This document shows positions 24,986 to 32,883 of a stretch of DNA of 32,883 bases, one piece after another (position 1 is the first letter of the stretch; each line of letters starts with the position of its first letter). The stretch covers positions 1 through 32,883 of the forward strand of contig JAHHQS010000027.1 in assembly GCA_020026285.1 (NCBI GenBank), written 5' to 3'. The position numbers were made by a program, and so were the translations under genes. The DNA comes from Parabacteroides sp. GTDB taxonomy: Bacteria > Bacteroidota > Bacteroidia > Bacteroidales > Tannerellaceae. The notes beneath the pieces were generated by a model. The model was not told where the DNA came from and did no database searches. It saw only the letters and a list, made by a program, of their open reading frames with translations.

Positions 24986-25629
24986 TATTTCTTAGCGTCT
25001 TCTTTTGCCTGTTTCTTCTGGTCTTCACGAGCCAAAAGAACTACATTATAAACAAAATCAACAACCCATTGTTCAGAGTAACCTAAAGTCTGAGCATACT
25101 TTCTGACACTCCATGCGGCCTTCTGCACACTAACATCACTCCATTCTGAGCGAGTCATAATTTCGTGTACAGTCTTCTGTGTCTGTGCGTAGAGTAATTT
25201 CTTCAGCAACAAAGCCAATCTGAACTTCCATTGCATCAGATTACCTAACAAACTGAACAAATCATTACAGAAACCCTGGAACATGAAGAAATAAGACTTG
25301 ATATCATTCTGATTCTTACAACATTTCTTGACAGAGGCATCTATCTCTTTGAAAAAATCTTCACTTAATCCATAATCCTGCATAAGGATTTTACGAACAC
25401 GAGATTTTTCGGCAACACCTAACTTGTTATTTTGAGTAGGGATTTTCAACATTCGCTTGAACAGAGCCATATCAGCCAACACATTCAAGTTTGTAATTCC
25501 CAATCTAACAGCCATTACGGCCTGATAATAAACTCGGACCAAAGAAACGAACTCTTCAACTGAACCTTTGGTTGTTTCTTCTGTAGATTCCGATGTATTT
25601 TTCTTGAATAATTTTGAAAAGAAACTCAT
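24985..25629 (-). CDS. Hypothetical protein (214 residues), coupled to the glycosylase
   Basis: I do not recognise this family. The 214-residue protein begins MSFFSKLFKKNTSESTEE, an amphipathic basic start followed by a Ser/Thr/Glu-rich linker. The rest appears all-helical, with pairs of Cys near residue 100 (KKCCKN). It ends in a Lys/Asp/Glu-rich tail (REDQKKQAKEDAKK). No signal peptide or confident membrane segment is visible, although the MSFFSKLFKK start could associate with membranes. The stop overlaps the glycosylase start by one base (TAATG), so translation is coupled. A -7 box just upstream suggests the pair can be transcribed apart from murQ. Confidence 0.8.
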   Translation of the reverse strand: MSFFSKLFKKNTSESTEETTKGSVEEFVSLVRVYYQAVMAVRLGITNLNVLADMALFKRMLKIPTQNNKLGVAEKSRVRKILMQDYGLSEDFFKEIDASVKKCCKNQNDIKSYFFMFQGFCNDLFSLLGNLMQWKFRLALLLKKLLYAQTQKTVHEIMTRSEWSDVSVQKAAWSVRKYAQTLGYSEQWVVDFVYNVVLLAREDQKKQAKEDAKK

Positions 25630-25648
25630 TATTTAATTATTTAAAGCA

Positions 25649-25656
25649 CAAATATA
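25649..25656 (-). promoter_or_regulatory. Possible internal -7 box before the hypothetical-glycosylase pair
   Basis: On the minus strand this reads TATATTTG, matching TAnnTTTG, 20 bases before the ATG at 25629. A TTG (25675-25673) lies only 16 bases upstream, shorter than usual. It may be a weak internal promoter. Confidence 0.45.
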
Positions 25657-25663
25657 CAAAATA

Positions 25664-26494
25664 TCACTGATTCAATCGCCACTCACGATGATAAGAATCA
25701 ACCGCATCACGAACAGAACCATGCATCAATAATAATTCTTTAGCCTGTTCATAATCGAGAGACAACTCATCCATAATCATTCGTGTTCCCCGATCAACTA
25801 ATTTATGATTGGTCAACTGCATATTAACCATCCGGTTATTCTTAACCCTTCCAAGCTGAATCATTGTTGTCGTACTTATCATATTCAGAACCAGCTTCTG
25901 GGCAGTTCCGCTTTTCATTCGTGTACTTCCTGTAACATATTCCGGACCAACAACGGGTTCTATTGCAATATCCGCAGCCTGACCTACAGGAGAATCCGGA
26001 TTACAAGCTATAGCGCCTGTTAATATTCCAATTTTCCGAGCTTCTTTCAAAGCTCCTATCACATAAGGAGTAGTTCCTGAAGCCGCTATTCCAACAACAA
26101 CATCCAATGAATTGATATGATACTCACATAATTCACGCCACCCTTTCTGGTCATCATCTTCGGCTGATTCCACAGGATTACGCAAGGCACTTTCACCTCC
26201 CGCAATCAGACCAACTACAAATGTATTCGGCATTCCAAACGTTGGAGGAATCTCAGAAGCATCCAATACTCCTAAACGACCGCTTGTACCGGCTCCCAAA
26301 TAAAATAACCGACCGCCACGTTTCATTCTTTCCACAATACCCAATACCAGTTTCTCTATCTGAGGAATAACCTTTTCTACAGCCAAAGCAACCTTTTGAT
26401 CTTCCCTATTGATATCTGTCAATACTTCGTGAATTGACTTTTTTTCCAAATCATGGTATAATGATTCATGTTCCGTTATCTTCTGAAAACTCAT
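25664..26494 (-). CDS. murQ: N-acetylmuramic acid 6-phosphate etherase
   Basis: MurQ cleaves the lactyl ether of MurNAc-6-phosphate to give GlcNAc-6-phosphate and D-lactate, a step in recycling cell-wall sugar. The 276-residue protein has the SIS-domain phosphosugar site GGRLFYLGAGTSGRLGVLDA and STRMKSGTAQKLVLNM. Predicted catalytic glutamates are E81 (ASEIPPTFG) and E112 (SAEDDDQ), spaced as E89 and E120 in E. coli MurQ. Length is slightly under the usual 300. Its ATG overlaps the stop of the upstream kinase gene (ATGA). The adjacent kinase would supply its substrate. Confidence 0.95.
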   Translation of the reverse strand: MSFQKITEHESLYHDLEKKSIHEVLTDINREDQKVALAVEKVIPQIEKLVLGIVERMKRGGRLFYLGAGTSGRLGVLDASEIPPTFGMPNTFVVGLIAGGESALRNPVESAEDDDQKGWRELCEYHINSLDVVVGIAASGTTPYVIGALKEARKIGILTGAIACNPDSPVGQAADIAIEPVVGPEYVTGSTRMKSGTAQKLVLNMISTTTMIQLGRVKNNRMVNMQLTNHKLVDRGTRMIMDELSLDYEQAKELLLMHGSVRDAVDSYHREWRLNQ

Positions 26495-27339
26495 TTGCTT
26501 CTGTCTTTATAATATGCAACTAAACCTTTCATGGGAGCTTTTTCAATCATCCCTATCTGCAAAGATAAACTACATAAAACTTCTTTCAATATATCTTGAA
26601 AATAAAAAGCTACAGAACCTATAAAATGAACAGGATATTGATAATAACAGGTATACATCATTACATTTCGACGAAGGAATTCTTCAAAACTGCTACGAAC
26701 TAATTGATATATAGCCTCATCATCCAAATGCTCTTTTAAAAAAGGAACAAAACTTGCCAGATAGCGATTTGGGAAAGGTTTCTTATAGACTCTATCCAAT
26801 ATTTCAGATGGAGTCAATTCATATTTAGTCATAAATTCCTTACATAGTTTTTCAGGAAGCTGTCGTTTCAAACAGTCTCCAACTAATTTCCGTCCCAGAA
26901 CAGCTCCACTACCCTCATCTCCCAAAATAAAGCCTAAAGGAGATATTTGTTCCTTGATTTTCGAGCCATCATAAAAACAGGAATTTGATCCTGTTCCTAA
27001 AATACAAACGATTCCGGGCTTTTCTCCGCATAAAGCATGAGCAGCTGCCAATAAATCACTATTTACAGAAACAGGAACATTCCAATACGCACAAATAGCA
27101 TCTTCTATTATCTGATTCTTGTCCGAGAAAGCACAACCCGCTCCATAGAAAAAGATTTCATCAATTGTATAATCAGAAAGCGTTGGATATAAATCTTCCT
27201 GAATAATCTTCTGTATCTGTTCTCTATTTTGGAAATAAGGATTCAGGCCTACAGTCTGACATCCTACAATGGCTCTTCCCTCTGAATCAATCAAAGACCA
27301 TTCAGTCTTTGTTGAACCGCTATCTGCTATAAGTATCAT
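26491..27339 (-). CDS. murK: BadF/BadG-type amino-sugar kinase (MurNAc/GlcNAc kinase)
   Basis: A 282-residue ASKHA-fold kinase. MILIADSGSTKTEW is the phosphate-1 loop, ILGTGSNSCFYDG the phosphate-2 loop, and GDEGSGAVLGRK a conserved BadF/N-acetylglucosamine-kinase segment. Coupling to murQ by a 4-base overlap indicates that it phosphorylates N-acetylmuramic acid at position 6, as in the MurK route described for Clostridium and Tannerella, in place of a PTS importer. GlcNAc could be a second substrate. The symbol rests on context as much as sequence. The nhaD gene lies 9 bases upstream. Confidence 0.8.
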   Translation of the reverse strand: MILIADSGSTKTEWSLIDSEGRAIVGCQTVGLNPYFQNREQIQKIIQEDLYPTLSDYTIDEIFFYGAGCAFSDKNQIIEDAICAYWNVPVSVNSDLLAAAHALCGEKPGIVCILGTGSNSCFYDGSKIKEQISPLGFILGDEGSGAVLGRKLVGDCLKRQLPEKLCKEFMTKYELTPSEILDRVYKKPFPNRYLASFVPFLKEHLDDEAIYQLVRSSFEEFLRRNVMMYTCYYQYPVHFIGSVAFYFQDILKEVLCSLSLQIGMIEKAPMKGLVAYYKDRSK

Positions 27340-27348
27340 AACTTTTTA

Positions 27349-28779
27349 TTAAAAAATAATGTTCTGTAAAATATAAACCATAGCACCTGATAAATATCCC
27401 AACAAAGCTATGCCTGAAATTCTTTTCAGATACCACCCAAAACTTATTTTTTCAATCCCCATTACAATCACTCCTGCCGCAGAACCAATAATCAACATAC
27501 TACCACCAACGCCGGCGCAATATGCCAAGAACTGCCAGAATGCTCCATCGTGAGCAAAGTTCATCCAATAAGCCGGATCAGAACTTGCTGCAATTGCAGC
27601 TTCACCCATAACCGGATACATTCCAATTGCACCTGCAACTAACGGAACATTATCAACAATGGCAGAAAGAGTTCCAATTATCATATTAACAATATATACA
27701 TTTCCTATCGTTACATCAAGCCAAGAAGAAAAAGAACTTAAAATACCTGTATAGCGCAGGACATCGACTGATAACAAAATTCCTAAAAAGAATAAAAGAG
27801 TCGTACCATCTATACGATGTACTACTTTAGCCAAACGCAATTTACGATCTTCAGCCAAATCTTCCTTTCTTCCATAGATCAATTCAGTAAAGAACCAAAG
27901 GATACTTACGCCTATCATTACACCAATAAAAGGAGGTAAATGAGTGATCATTTTAATAACAGGAACTGACAGCAAACATGAAATTCCTAATATAAAAATA
28001 AAAAGACGTTCTTTATAAGCTAATGCAAAAAATTCCTCATTTCCATCTTGTTCTGAGCCAACCTTATTATCTGGCGGAGTTACAGTTCCATTCAAGCTGC
28101 GCATTATCAAACACATTGGAACCAACATGGACACCAAACTTGGCAAAATCAAATGAGGTATGGTTGCTCCTGTAGAAATATTTCCTTTAACCCAAAGCAT
28201 AATTGTTGTTACATCACCAATAGGAGACCATGCTCCACCACTATTAGCTGCAATAATAATCATACTTCCAAATAACCAACGTACCTTCTGATCATCAATC
28301 AGCTTACGTATCAACATAATCATCACAATAGATGTAGTCAAGTTATCCAATACTGAAGACATGAAAAATGTCAATAATGAAATCATGACCAACAATTTCT
28401 TACTATTTCGTGTCTTTATTCGATTCGTAATAAATTCAAAACCGCCATGAACGTCAATCAATTCGACAATAATCATCGCTCCAATCAAGAAGATCAAAGT
28501 CTGACAGATTTCGCCAACACTTTCTATTATCTGATGGCCTACAATATATTCCTGACATTGCGTAACCAACGGCAAATTTGCAATATCTGGATTCTGAATA
28601 AAGTTTTTAAAACCTTCATTTGAGATTAACGAATCAAACGAAGGTGCATTCATAGAGTAAATAGTCCATAAAATAGTTCCTGTTAATAAGGCTGAGGCAG
28701 CTTTATTAATCTTGATCTGATGTTCAAGGGCAATCATACTGTACCCTATAACAAAAATAAAAACAATAAGAGTTAGCAT
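27349..28779 (-). CDS. nhaD: NhaD-type Na+/H+ antiporter
   Basis: A 476-residue inner-membrane protein of the ion transporter (ArsB/NhaD) superfamily, which expels Na+ in exchange for protons. It has about 11-12 hydrophobic segments. SSVLDNLTTSIVMIML and SAIVDNVPLVAGAIGM are the paired DNxT/DNxP motifs, and GGAWSPIGDVTTIMLW is the signature loop. The length fits. A -7 box precedes it, and it appears to head the operon with murK and murQ, 9 bases before the kinase. No direct link between Na+ export and MurNAc salvage is known; a distant MurNAc-symport role is speculation. Confidence 0.9.
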   Translation of the reverse strand: MLTLIVFIFVIGYSMIALEHQIKINKAASALLTGTILWTIYSMNAPSFDSLISNEGFKNFIQNPDIANLPLVTQCQEYIVGHQIIESVGEICQTLIFLIGAMIIVELIDVHGGFEFITNRIKTRNSKKLLVMISLLTFFMSSVLDNLTTSIVMIMLIRKLIDDQKVRWLFGSMIIIAANSGGAWSPIGDVTTIMLWVKGNISTGATIPHLILPSLVSMLVPMCLIMRSLNGTVTPPDNKVGSEQDGNEEFFALAYKERLFIFILGISCLLSVPVIKMITHLPPFIGVMIGVSILWFFTELIYGRKEDLAEDRKLRLAKVVHRIDGTTLLFFLGILLSVDVLRYTGILSSFSSWLDVTIGNVYIVNMIIGTLSAIVDNVPLVAGAIGMYPVMGEAAIAASSDPAYWMNFAHDGAFWQFLAYCAGVGGSMLIIGSAAGVIVMGIEKISFGWYLKRISGIALLGYLSGAMVYILQNIIF

Positions 28780-28809
28780 AATTTTTATTCTTTAAATTTT
28801 TTTGAACCG

Positions 28810-28817
28810 CAAAGATA
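28810..28817 (-). promoter_or_regulatory. -7 box for the nhaD-murK-murQ operon
   Basis: On the minus strand this reads TATCTTTG, matching TAnnTTTG, 30 bases before the nhaD ATG. No TTG lies at the proper -33 distance. Confidence 0.6.
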
Positions 28818-28868
28818 CCCAATTTTCAGGAATTTGTGCCATTAATTTTTCGGATAAAATAAAAAGGA

Positions 28869-28914
28869 AAATCCGTCGATCGATATTAAAAATTTGATAT
28901 CAATCGACGGATTT
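28869..28914 (-). terminator. Intrinsic terminator of the DUF4301 gene
   Basis: AAATCCGTCGAT (28869-28880) and ATCGACGGATTT (28903-28914) form a perfect 12-bp stem. After one mismatch GATAT/ATATC continues the stem to an A/T loop. On the minus strand it is followed by TTTTCCTTTTT, 43 bases after the gene stop. Confidence 0.85.
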
Positions 28915-28957
28915 GATCATTCAACCAGTACTAATCCGGTTATATTACTATAATATG

Positions 28958-30490
28958 TCAGCTTAAAGATTGTTGATGTTCAGCACGCAACAAATCATTT
29001 ACTGTTTTTACAGGATTAAATGTTTCAATAGGCACTTCAACAAAGACAGTATTCCAATCGCTCATGGCACCATTCCACAATCCAGGCAATTCCAATGCTT
29101 TCAAGTCCTTGCCATCCTTACTTTTATAAGAAATAAATCCTGTATTCTTATCCACATAATTAGGCAAGTTGAATTTTTCACCCTTATAATTCTTTAGTGC
29201 GCAAACTAAATCCACCGGATTGAAGTGTGTCCCTTTTTCAAATAGAGCTTTCTTAACAGGATCATCCATATCAATCTGAGAACTTTCCAAAACTTGTAAT
29301 GAAACGGAACCGTCAGGATTAACAGCCAGGAACGGACCACCACCAGGTTCACCCACATTCTTAACCATTCCGCAAACACGCAATGGACGATTCAATTTAT
29401 TCTTGATGAAAACAATAAGTTCAGCATCTTCCATGTATTTGATATCATCTTTACGAATACACAAATCGTCGTGTAGGAAATGAATCATTTCTTCAACCTG
29501 TTCATGTGTGTATTTACCTGTTTCAATTAATTCCAAATACTTGAATATCTTATTCTGGATAGAAACCAAAACACCTGCAATCAGTTTTTTATAAATAATT
29601 GTTGCTGATTTGAAACTATCGGGAACAACATTGTCGATATTCTTTACAAAAACAACATCAGCATCAATATCATTCAGATTTTCAATTAAAGCCCCATGTC
29701 CACCCGGACGGAATAACAAATCACCATTTTTATCTCTGAATGGAGTATTATCCATATTTACAGCTATCGTATCTGTACTTGGTTTCTGGACGCTGAACGA
29801 AATATCATATTTAACAGAGAATTTATCTTCATAATAACCTTTCTTTTCCTCTACTAATTTTTCAAAGAAAGCGATATGCTCCGGAGAAACTGTAAAATGA
29901 ATATTTACTTCGCCGGCATTATTCTTTGCATACATAGCTCCTTCAGCCAAATGTTCTTCCATCGCAGTACGATATACTTCCGGATAAGTATGGAAAAGCA
30001 ATAGCCCTTTTGGCAAAGAGCCATAATTCAGTCCTTCTTTTTCTAATAAATTAGCAACAACTTTCTTATAACTTCCTAAAGAAATCAATGTCTCAATGTT
30101 CATATCATCGTTTTCAAGACATTTTGCATCTAAGGCCTGATAAAAAGCAAATTTTTTGATTTCAGAGAAAAATTTCTTTTCAAAATCGGTAGTAGGCGTA
30201 TCGTATTCTGCCGAAAGAAATCCAAACAAGTTCTTAAACATACGACTTGCTGCTCCAGAAGCCGGAACGAACTTTAATATTCGTTTATTCTGACTTAAGT
30301 AAGCATCCCACGCAGTCATATATGCAGGCTGTTTTTCTGCAGGAATAACCATTATACCTCTTTCTGTAGAGGCAGATGCTTCAATTTCTAAAAAAGGAAA
30401 ACCTTTTTCAAAACAAGCCAATTGATTTTCTATCTTCTCTTGTGAAATACCCTTTGAAGATAACAGTTCCAAGTCTTTTGCGTTTAACAT
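28958..30490 (-). CDS. DUF4301 family protein
   Basis: A 510-residue protein matching DUF4301, a family almost confined to Bacteroidetes and without assigned function. Some features recall nucleotide-sugar pyrophosphorylases of the UDPGP type: FVPASGAASRMFKNL near residue 75 resembles a nucleotide-binding GGxGTRM loop, FRPGGHGALIENLNDID matches the GHGA-type segment, VVFVKNIDNVVPD resembles the NxDN strand, and GGPFLAVNPDGSVSLQVLES comes later. A sugar-nucleotide transferase role is a reasonable hypothesis only. No signal peptide is visible. It is monocistronic with a -7 box at 30556-30563 and a strong terminator, and is divergent from the relA/spoT homologue. Confidence 0.85.
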   Translation of the reverse strand: MLNAKDLELLSSKGISQEKIENQLACFEKGFPFLEIEASASTERGIMVIPAEKQPAYMTAWDAYLSQNKRILKFVPASGAASRMFKNLFGFLSAEYDTPTTDFEKKFFSEIKKFAFYQALDAKCLENDDMNIETLISLGSYKKVVANLLEKEGLNYGSLPKGLLLFHTYPEVYRTAMEEHLAEGAMYAKNNAGEVNIHFTVSPEHIAFFEKLVEEKKGYYEDKFSVKYDISFSVQKPSTDTIAVNMDNTPFRDKNGDLLFRPGGHGALIENLNDIDADVVFVKNIDNVVPDSFKSATIIYKKLIAGVLVSIQNKIFKYLELIETGKYTHEQVEEMIHFLHDDLCIRKDDIKYMEDAELIVFIKNKLNRPLRVCGMVKNVGEPGGGPFLAVNPDGSVSLQVLESSQIDMDDPVKKALFEKGTHFNPVDLVCALKNYKGEKFNLPNYVDKNTGFISYKSKDGKDLKALELPGLWNGAMSDWNTVFVEVPIETFNPVKTVNDLLRAEHQQSLS

Positions 30491-30555
30491 ATCGTATTAT
30501 TTTTATAAATTAATTCTTTATATCAATAAGGGCATTACAAACACTCCCTAATACA

Positions 30556-30563
30556 CAAAAGTA
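30556..30563 (-). promoter_or_regulatory. -7 box for the DUF4301 gene
   Basis: On the minus strand this reads TACTTTTG, matching TAnnTTTG, 65 bases before the ATG. The nearest TTG is only 14 bases upstream, so the -33 element is not convincing. Confidence 0.5.
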
Positions 30564-30631
30564 TAAAATACCTATAACAATAACATCGATTATTCAAAAT
30601 AAAAAGATAATTTTACAACATGATAAGAATT

Positions 30632-30651
30632 CTTGTCTTAGAAAAGACAAG
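30632..30651 (+). repeat. 8-bp hairpin in the relA/spoT leader
   Basis: CTTGTCTT (30632-30639) and AAGACAAG (30644-30651) pair perfectly around AGAA. It ends 17 bases before the ATG at 30669. It is not followed by a T-run, so termination is unlikely; an operator or leader structure is possible. Confidence 0.55.
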
Positions 30652-30668
30652 TAAAAAGAACAAAGCCT

Positions 30669-32882
30669 ATGGAGACTCAACCTTTTTTTACATTAGAAGA
30701 AAAAAAAGAATTCTTCACGAAATACAAATTATTGCTAAATAACCTGTATGCTTTTTTGGAAAAAGAAGATATTTCCAAAATGAAGGCCTTACTAAAACAT
30801 GTGGTAGCAAATGATTGTTATGGTAGAGATAAAAACGGCATCAATGGATTATTAAGAAATATAGATACTGCATTAATAGCTACAATCGAAATCGGATTGA
30901 AAAGGACATCGATTATTGCTCTTCTGCTTTACCGACCTGTTTATAAAAATATCATCAAGATTGAAGAAGTTAGAGACTTATTTGGTGAACAGATATCTTT
31001 AATGATTACCCGTTTATTAAAAACGTCTGATCTCTATGCCCGAAATACAGCAGTCAATTCAGAAAATTTCCATCATCTTCTTCTTTCATTTGCCGAAGAT
31101 GTACGAGTTATTCTATTAATGATTGCCGATCGTCTTTATCTGATGCGTATAGGGAAACGTTTGTCTGAAGATGACCGTATCCGATTAGCGACAGAAGCAG
31201 CCTATCTTTATGCTCCCCTTTCACATCGATTAGGTTTATATAAAATAAAAAGCGAACTGGAAGACTTGTCTCTTAAATATACCAATCGTAAACAATTCGA
31301 TTTTATCAAAAGGAAATTGAACGAGACTAAACGTTCCAGAGACGCTTACATAGCAAACTTTATTGCTCCTATCAAAGAAAAGCTAGAGAAGGCTGGATTC
31401 AAGTTCGATATTAAAGGACGAACAAAATCAATTCATTCTATCAATAATAAGCTGAAAAAGCAAAAGGTCGAATTTGAAAATATCTATGACCTTTTTGCTA
31501 TCCGTATCGTTCTTGACACTCCTTTAGAACGGGAACGTCTGGAATGCTGGCAGGTTTATTCCATTGTCACTGATATGTATCAGCCTAATCCAAATAGAAT
31601 GAAAGACTGGATTTCCATTCCTAAAACAAATGGTTACGAAAGTCTTCACATCACTGTTATGGGGCCAGGTAACAAATGGGTTGAAATACAGATACGAACA
31701 AAACGAATGGATGAGATTGCCGAAAAAGGATTGGCTGCCCATTGGCGTTATAAAGGTGTAAAAGCAGAAAAAGGTCTGGATGAATTCATGACAAGTGTTC
31801 GTGTTGCTCTTGAATCCAAGGAATCTAATCCGATGGATTTGATGCAGGACTTCAGAATGGATCTATACAAAGATGAAATTTATGTTTTCACGCCCACTGG
31901 CGAATTGATCAAACTAGCAAAAGGCGCTACCGTTTTAGATTTTGCTTTTGCTATCCATTCCAACTTAGGAAGCAGGTGTACTTCAGCAAAAGTCAATGGG
32001 AAGAATGTTCCTATTAAATATGAATTACATAATGGAGATTCAGTTTCAATCATAACTTCCCCTACTCAGTCACCCAAAAGAGACTGGCTGAATTTTGTTG
32101 TCACTTCAAAGGCTCGTGTCAGGATCAAGCAAGCTCTACGAGAAGAGACAGCTAAAGCTGTTGACTTTGCCAAAGAAATGCTTCAACGCAGATTCAAAAA
32201 TCGTAAGATTGAAATGGAAGAATCTCCTTTGATGCGTTATATCAAGAAAAAAGGCTATAAGACTGTTACTGATTTCTATGTTGATATAGCTGAAGATCGT
32301 TTGGATCCCAACAATATTATTGATGAATATTTAGAACTTGTACACAAGGATACAGAACAATCTGATCATCCAATGACAAGAAGTGCGGAGGAGTTTACAA
32401 CAACAACCGAAGTTGAAGAATTTTCATCTAATAAAGATGTTCTGGTTATAGATAAGAATCTGACTGGTATAGAATACAAACTGGCTAAATGTTGCAATCC
32501 TATTTATGGTGATGATGTTTTCGGCTTCGTTTCCACACAAGGAATCAAGATTCATAGAATGGACTGTCCTAATGCTCAGGAAATGTTCAGTAAATTTGGT
32601 TATCGGATTATCCGTGCCAAATGGAGCGGTAAAAACGATCAGGGATATATTGTTACACTCCGCGTCGTAGGTCGTGATGATATTGCCATTGTTACCAACA
32701 TTACATCTGTTATCGGAAAAGAAACATCCGTTACATTACGTTCGTTAAATATCGATTCTGTAGATGGTTTATTCCAAGGTAACTTTACTGTCCTGGTTAA
32801 AGACATAACAACACTTCATATGCTGATTAAAAAGATTAAAACAGTCAAAGGTGTTAAAACGGTTGAAAGATTGAATACATGA
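30669..32882 (+). CDS. RelA/SpoT homologue, long RSH (p)ppGpp synthetase
   Basis: A complete 737-residue long RSH protein that makes the alarmone (p)ppGpp. Domain order is typical: an HD-like region (about 30-180), synthetase (about 240-360; YDLFAIRI, TNGYESLHITV, EIQIRTKRMDEIAEKGLAAHW), TGS (about 395-455; YVFTPTGELIKLAKGATVLD), a Cys-bearing zinc-finger-like segment (AKCCNPIYGDD, HRMDCPN), and a C-terminal ACT domain. The HDxxED hydrolase motif is lost: LLYRPVYK stands where relatives have LLHDxxED, and the first His is also absent, so it probably only synthesises. The synthetase carries RMKD (310-313), the RxKD form of bifunctional enzymes rather than ExDD of E. coli RelA. The stop ends one base before the window does. 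Confidence 0.92.
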   Translation: METQPFFTLEEKKEFFTKYKLLLNNLYAFLEKEDISKMKALLKHVVANDCYGRDKNGINGLLRNIDTALIATIEIGLKRTSIIALLLYRPVYKNIIKIEEVRDLFGEQISLMITRLLKTSDLYARNTAVNSENFHHLLLSFAEDVRVILLMIADRLYLMRIGKRLSEDDRIRLATEAAYLYAPLSHRLGLYKIKSELEDLSLKYTNRKQFDFIKRKLNETKRSRDAYIANFIAPIKEKLEKAGFKFDIKGRTKSIHSINNKLKKQKVEFENIYDLFAIRIVLDTPLERERLECWQVYSIVTDMYQPNPNRMKDWISIPKTNGYESLHITVMGPGNKWVEIQIRTKRMDEIAEKGLAAHWRYKGVKAEKGLDEFMTSVRVALESKESNPMDLMQDFRMDLYKDEIYVFTPTGELIKLAKGATVLDFAFAIHSNLGSRCTSAKVNGKNVPIKYELHNGDSVSIITSPTQSPKRDWLNFVVTSKARVRIKQALREETAKAVDFAKEMLQRRFKNRKIEMEESPLMRYIKKKGYKTVTDFYVDIAEDRLDPNNIIDEYLELVHKDTEQSDHPMTRSAEEFTTTTEVEEFSSNKDVLVIDKNLTGIEYKLAKCCNPIYGDDVFGFVSTQGIKIHRMDCPNAQEMFSKFGYRIIRAKWSGKNDQGYIVTLRVVGRDDIAIVTNITSVIGKETSVTLRSLNIDSVDGLFQGNFTVLVKDITTLHMLIKKIKTVKGVKTVERLNT

Positions 32883-32883
32883 A

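Noticed and set aside
1..32883. CRISPR array, prophage, insertion sequence, toxin-antitoxin or secretion system
   Set aside because: No spaced direct repeats of CRISPR type, no integrase, transposase, Cas, phage structural or toxin-like genes are visible; codon and base use look uniform apart from intergenic regions.

Overview
The window is an AT-rich chromosomal segment of a member of the Bacteroidetes, most likely order Bacteroidales. Three things support this. Many genes are preceded by the Bacteroidetes -7 box TAnnTTTG, several with a TTG/TTTG at -33, and Shine-Dalgarno sequences are weak. The gene families are typical of the order (DUF4250, DUF4286, DUF4301, a GT3-type glycogen synthase, a DUF3417-type glucan phosphorylase, split PruA/PRODH). 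The short intergenic regions are built from hairpins. Genus cannot be fixed from the sequence alone. No phage, insertion sequence, CRISPR array, plasmid gene or secretion cluster is visible; this is mostly core and metabolic genome.

Layout. Positions 1-5150 (+) hold proline and glutamate catabolism: pruA, proline dehydrogenase, a 58-residue DUF4250 protein, and hexameric glutamate dehydrogenase. Together they would take proline through P5C and glutamate to 2-oxoglutarate. Positions 5299-6172 (-) hold DUF4286 and ruvC, overlapping by 8 nt. Positions 6336-10661 (-) hold glycogen turnover: a GT35 glucan phosphorylase and a eukaryotic-type GT3 glycogen synthase, each with its own -7 box. Positions 10959-13950 (+) hold a 93-residue orphan, a PlsC-like acyltransferase, a nitrilase-family amidase and an AmpG-like MFS permease. 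Positions 13969-15310 (-) hold rnhB and a hemolysin III/PAQR membrane protein. Positions 15489-18255 (+) hold two tandem cyclophilins (one exported, one cytosolic) and a MATE exporter. Positions 18411-22193 (-) hold an exported tricorn-like S41 protease and msrA. Positions 22312-23943 (+) hold an RluA-family pseudouridine synthase with a long N-terminal extension. A tRNA-Pro(CGG) lies at 24202-24275 (-). Positions 24380-28779 (-) hold an apparent operon: nhaD, a MurNAc/GlcNAc kinase, murQ, a hypothetical gene and a uracil-DNA-glycosylase-superfamily protein. A DUF4301 gene (-) and a complete RelA/SpoT homologue (+) finish the window.

The coding content is ordinary. The more interesting signals are a tRNA promoter whose -7 box lies inside the preceding gene's terminator hairpin, four degenerate 22-nt palindromic repeats between converging genes, an RSH protein combining a degenerate HD hydrolase with an RxKD synthetase motif, the cyclophilin pair with a helical insert in only one copy, the cysteine-rich extension of the pseudouridine synthase, and hairpins in the glgA/orphan intergenic region and the relA leader. 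I found no convincing previously undescribed multi-gene system.
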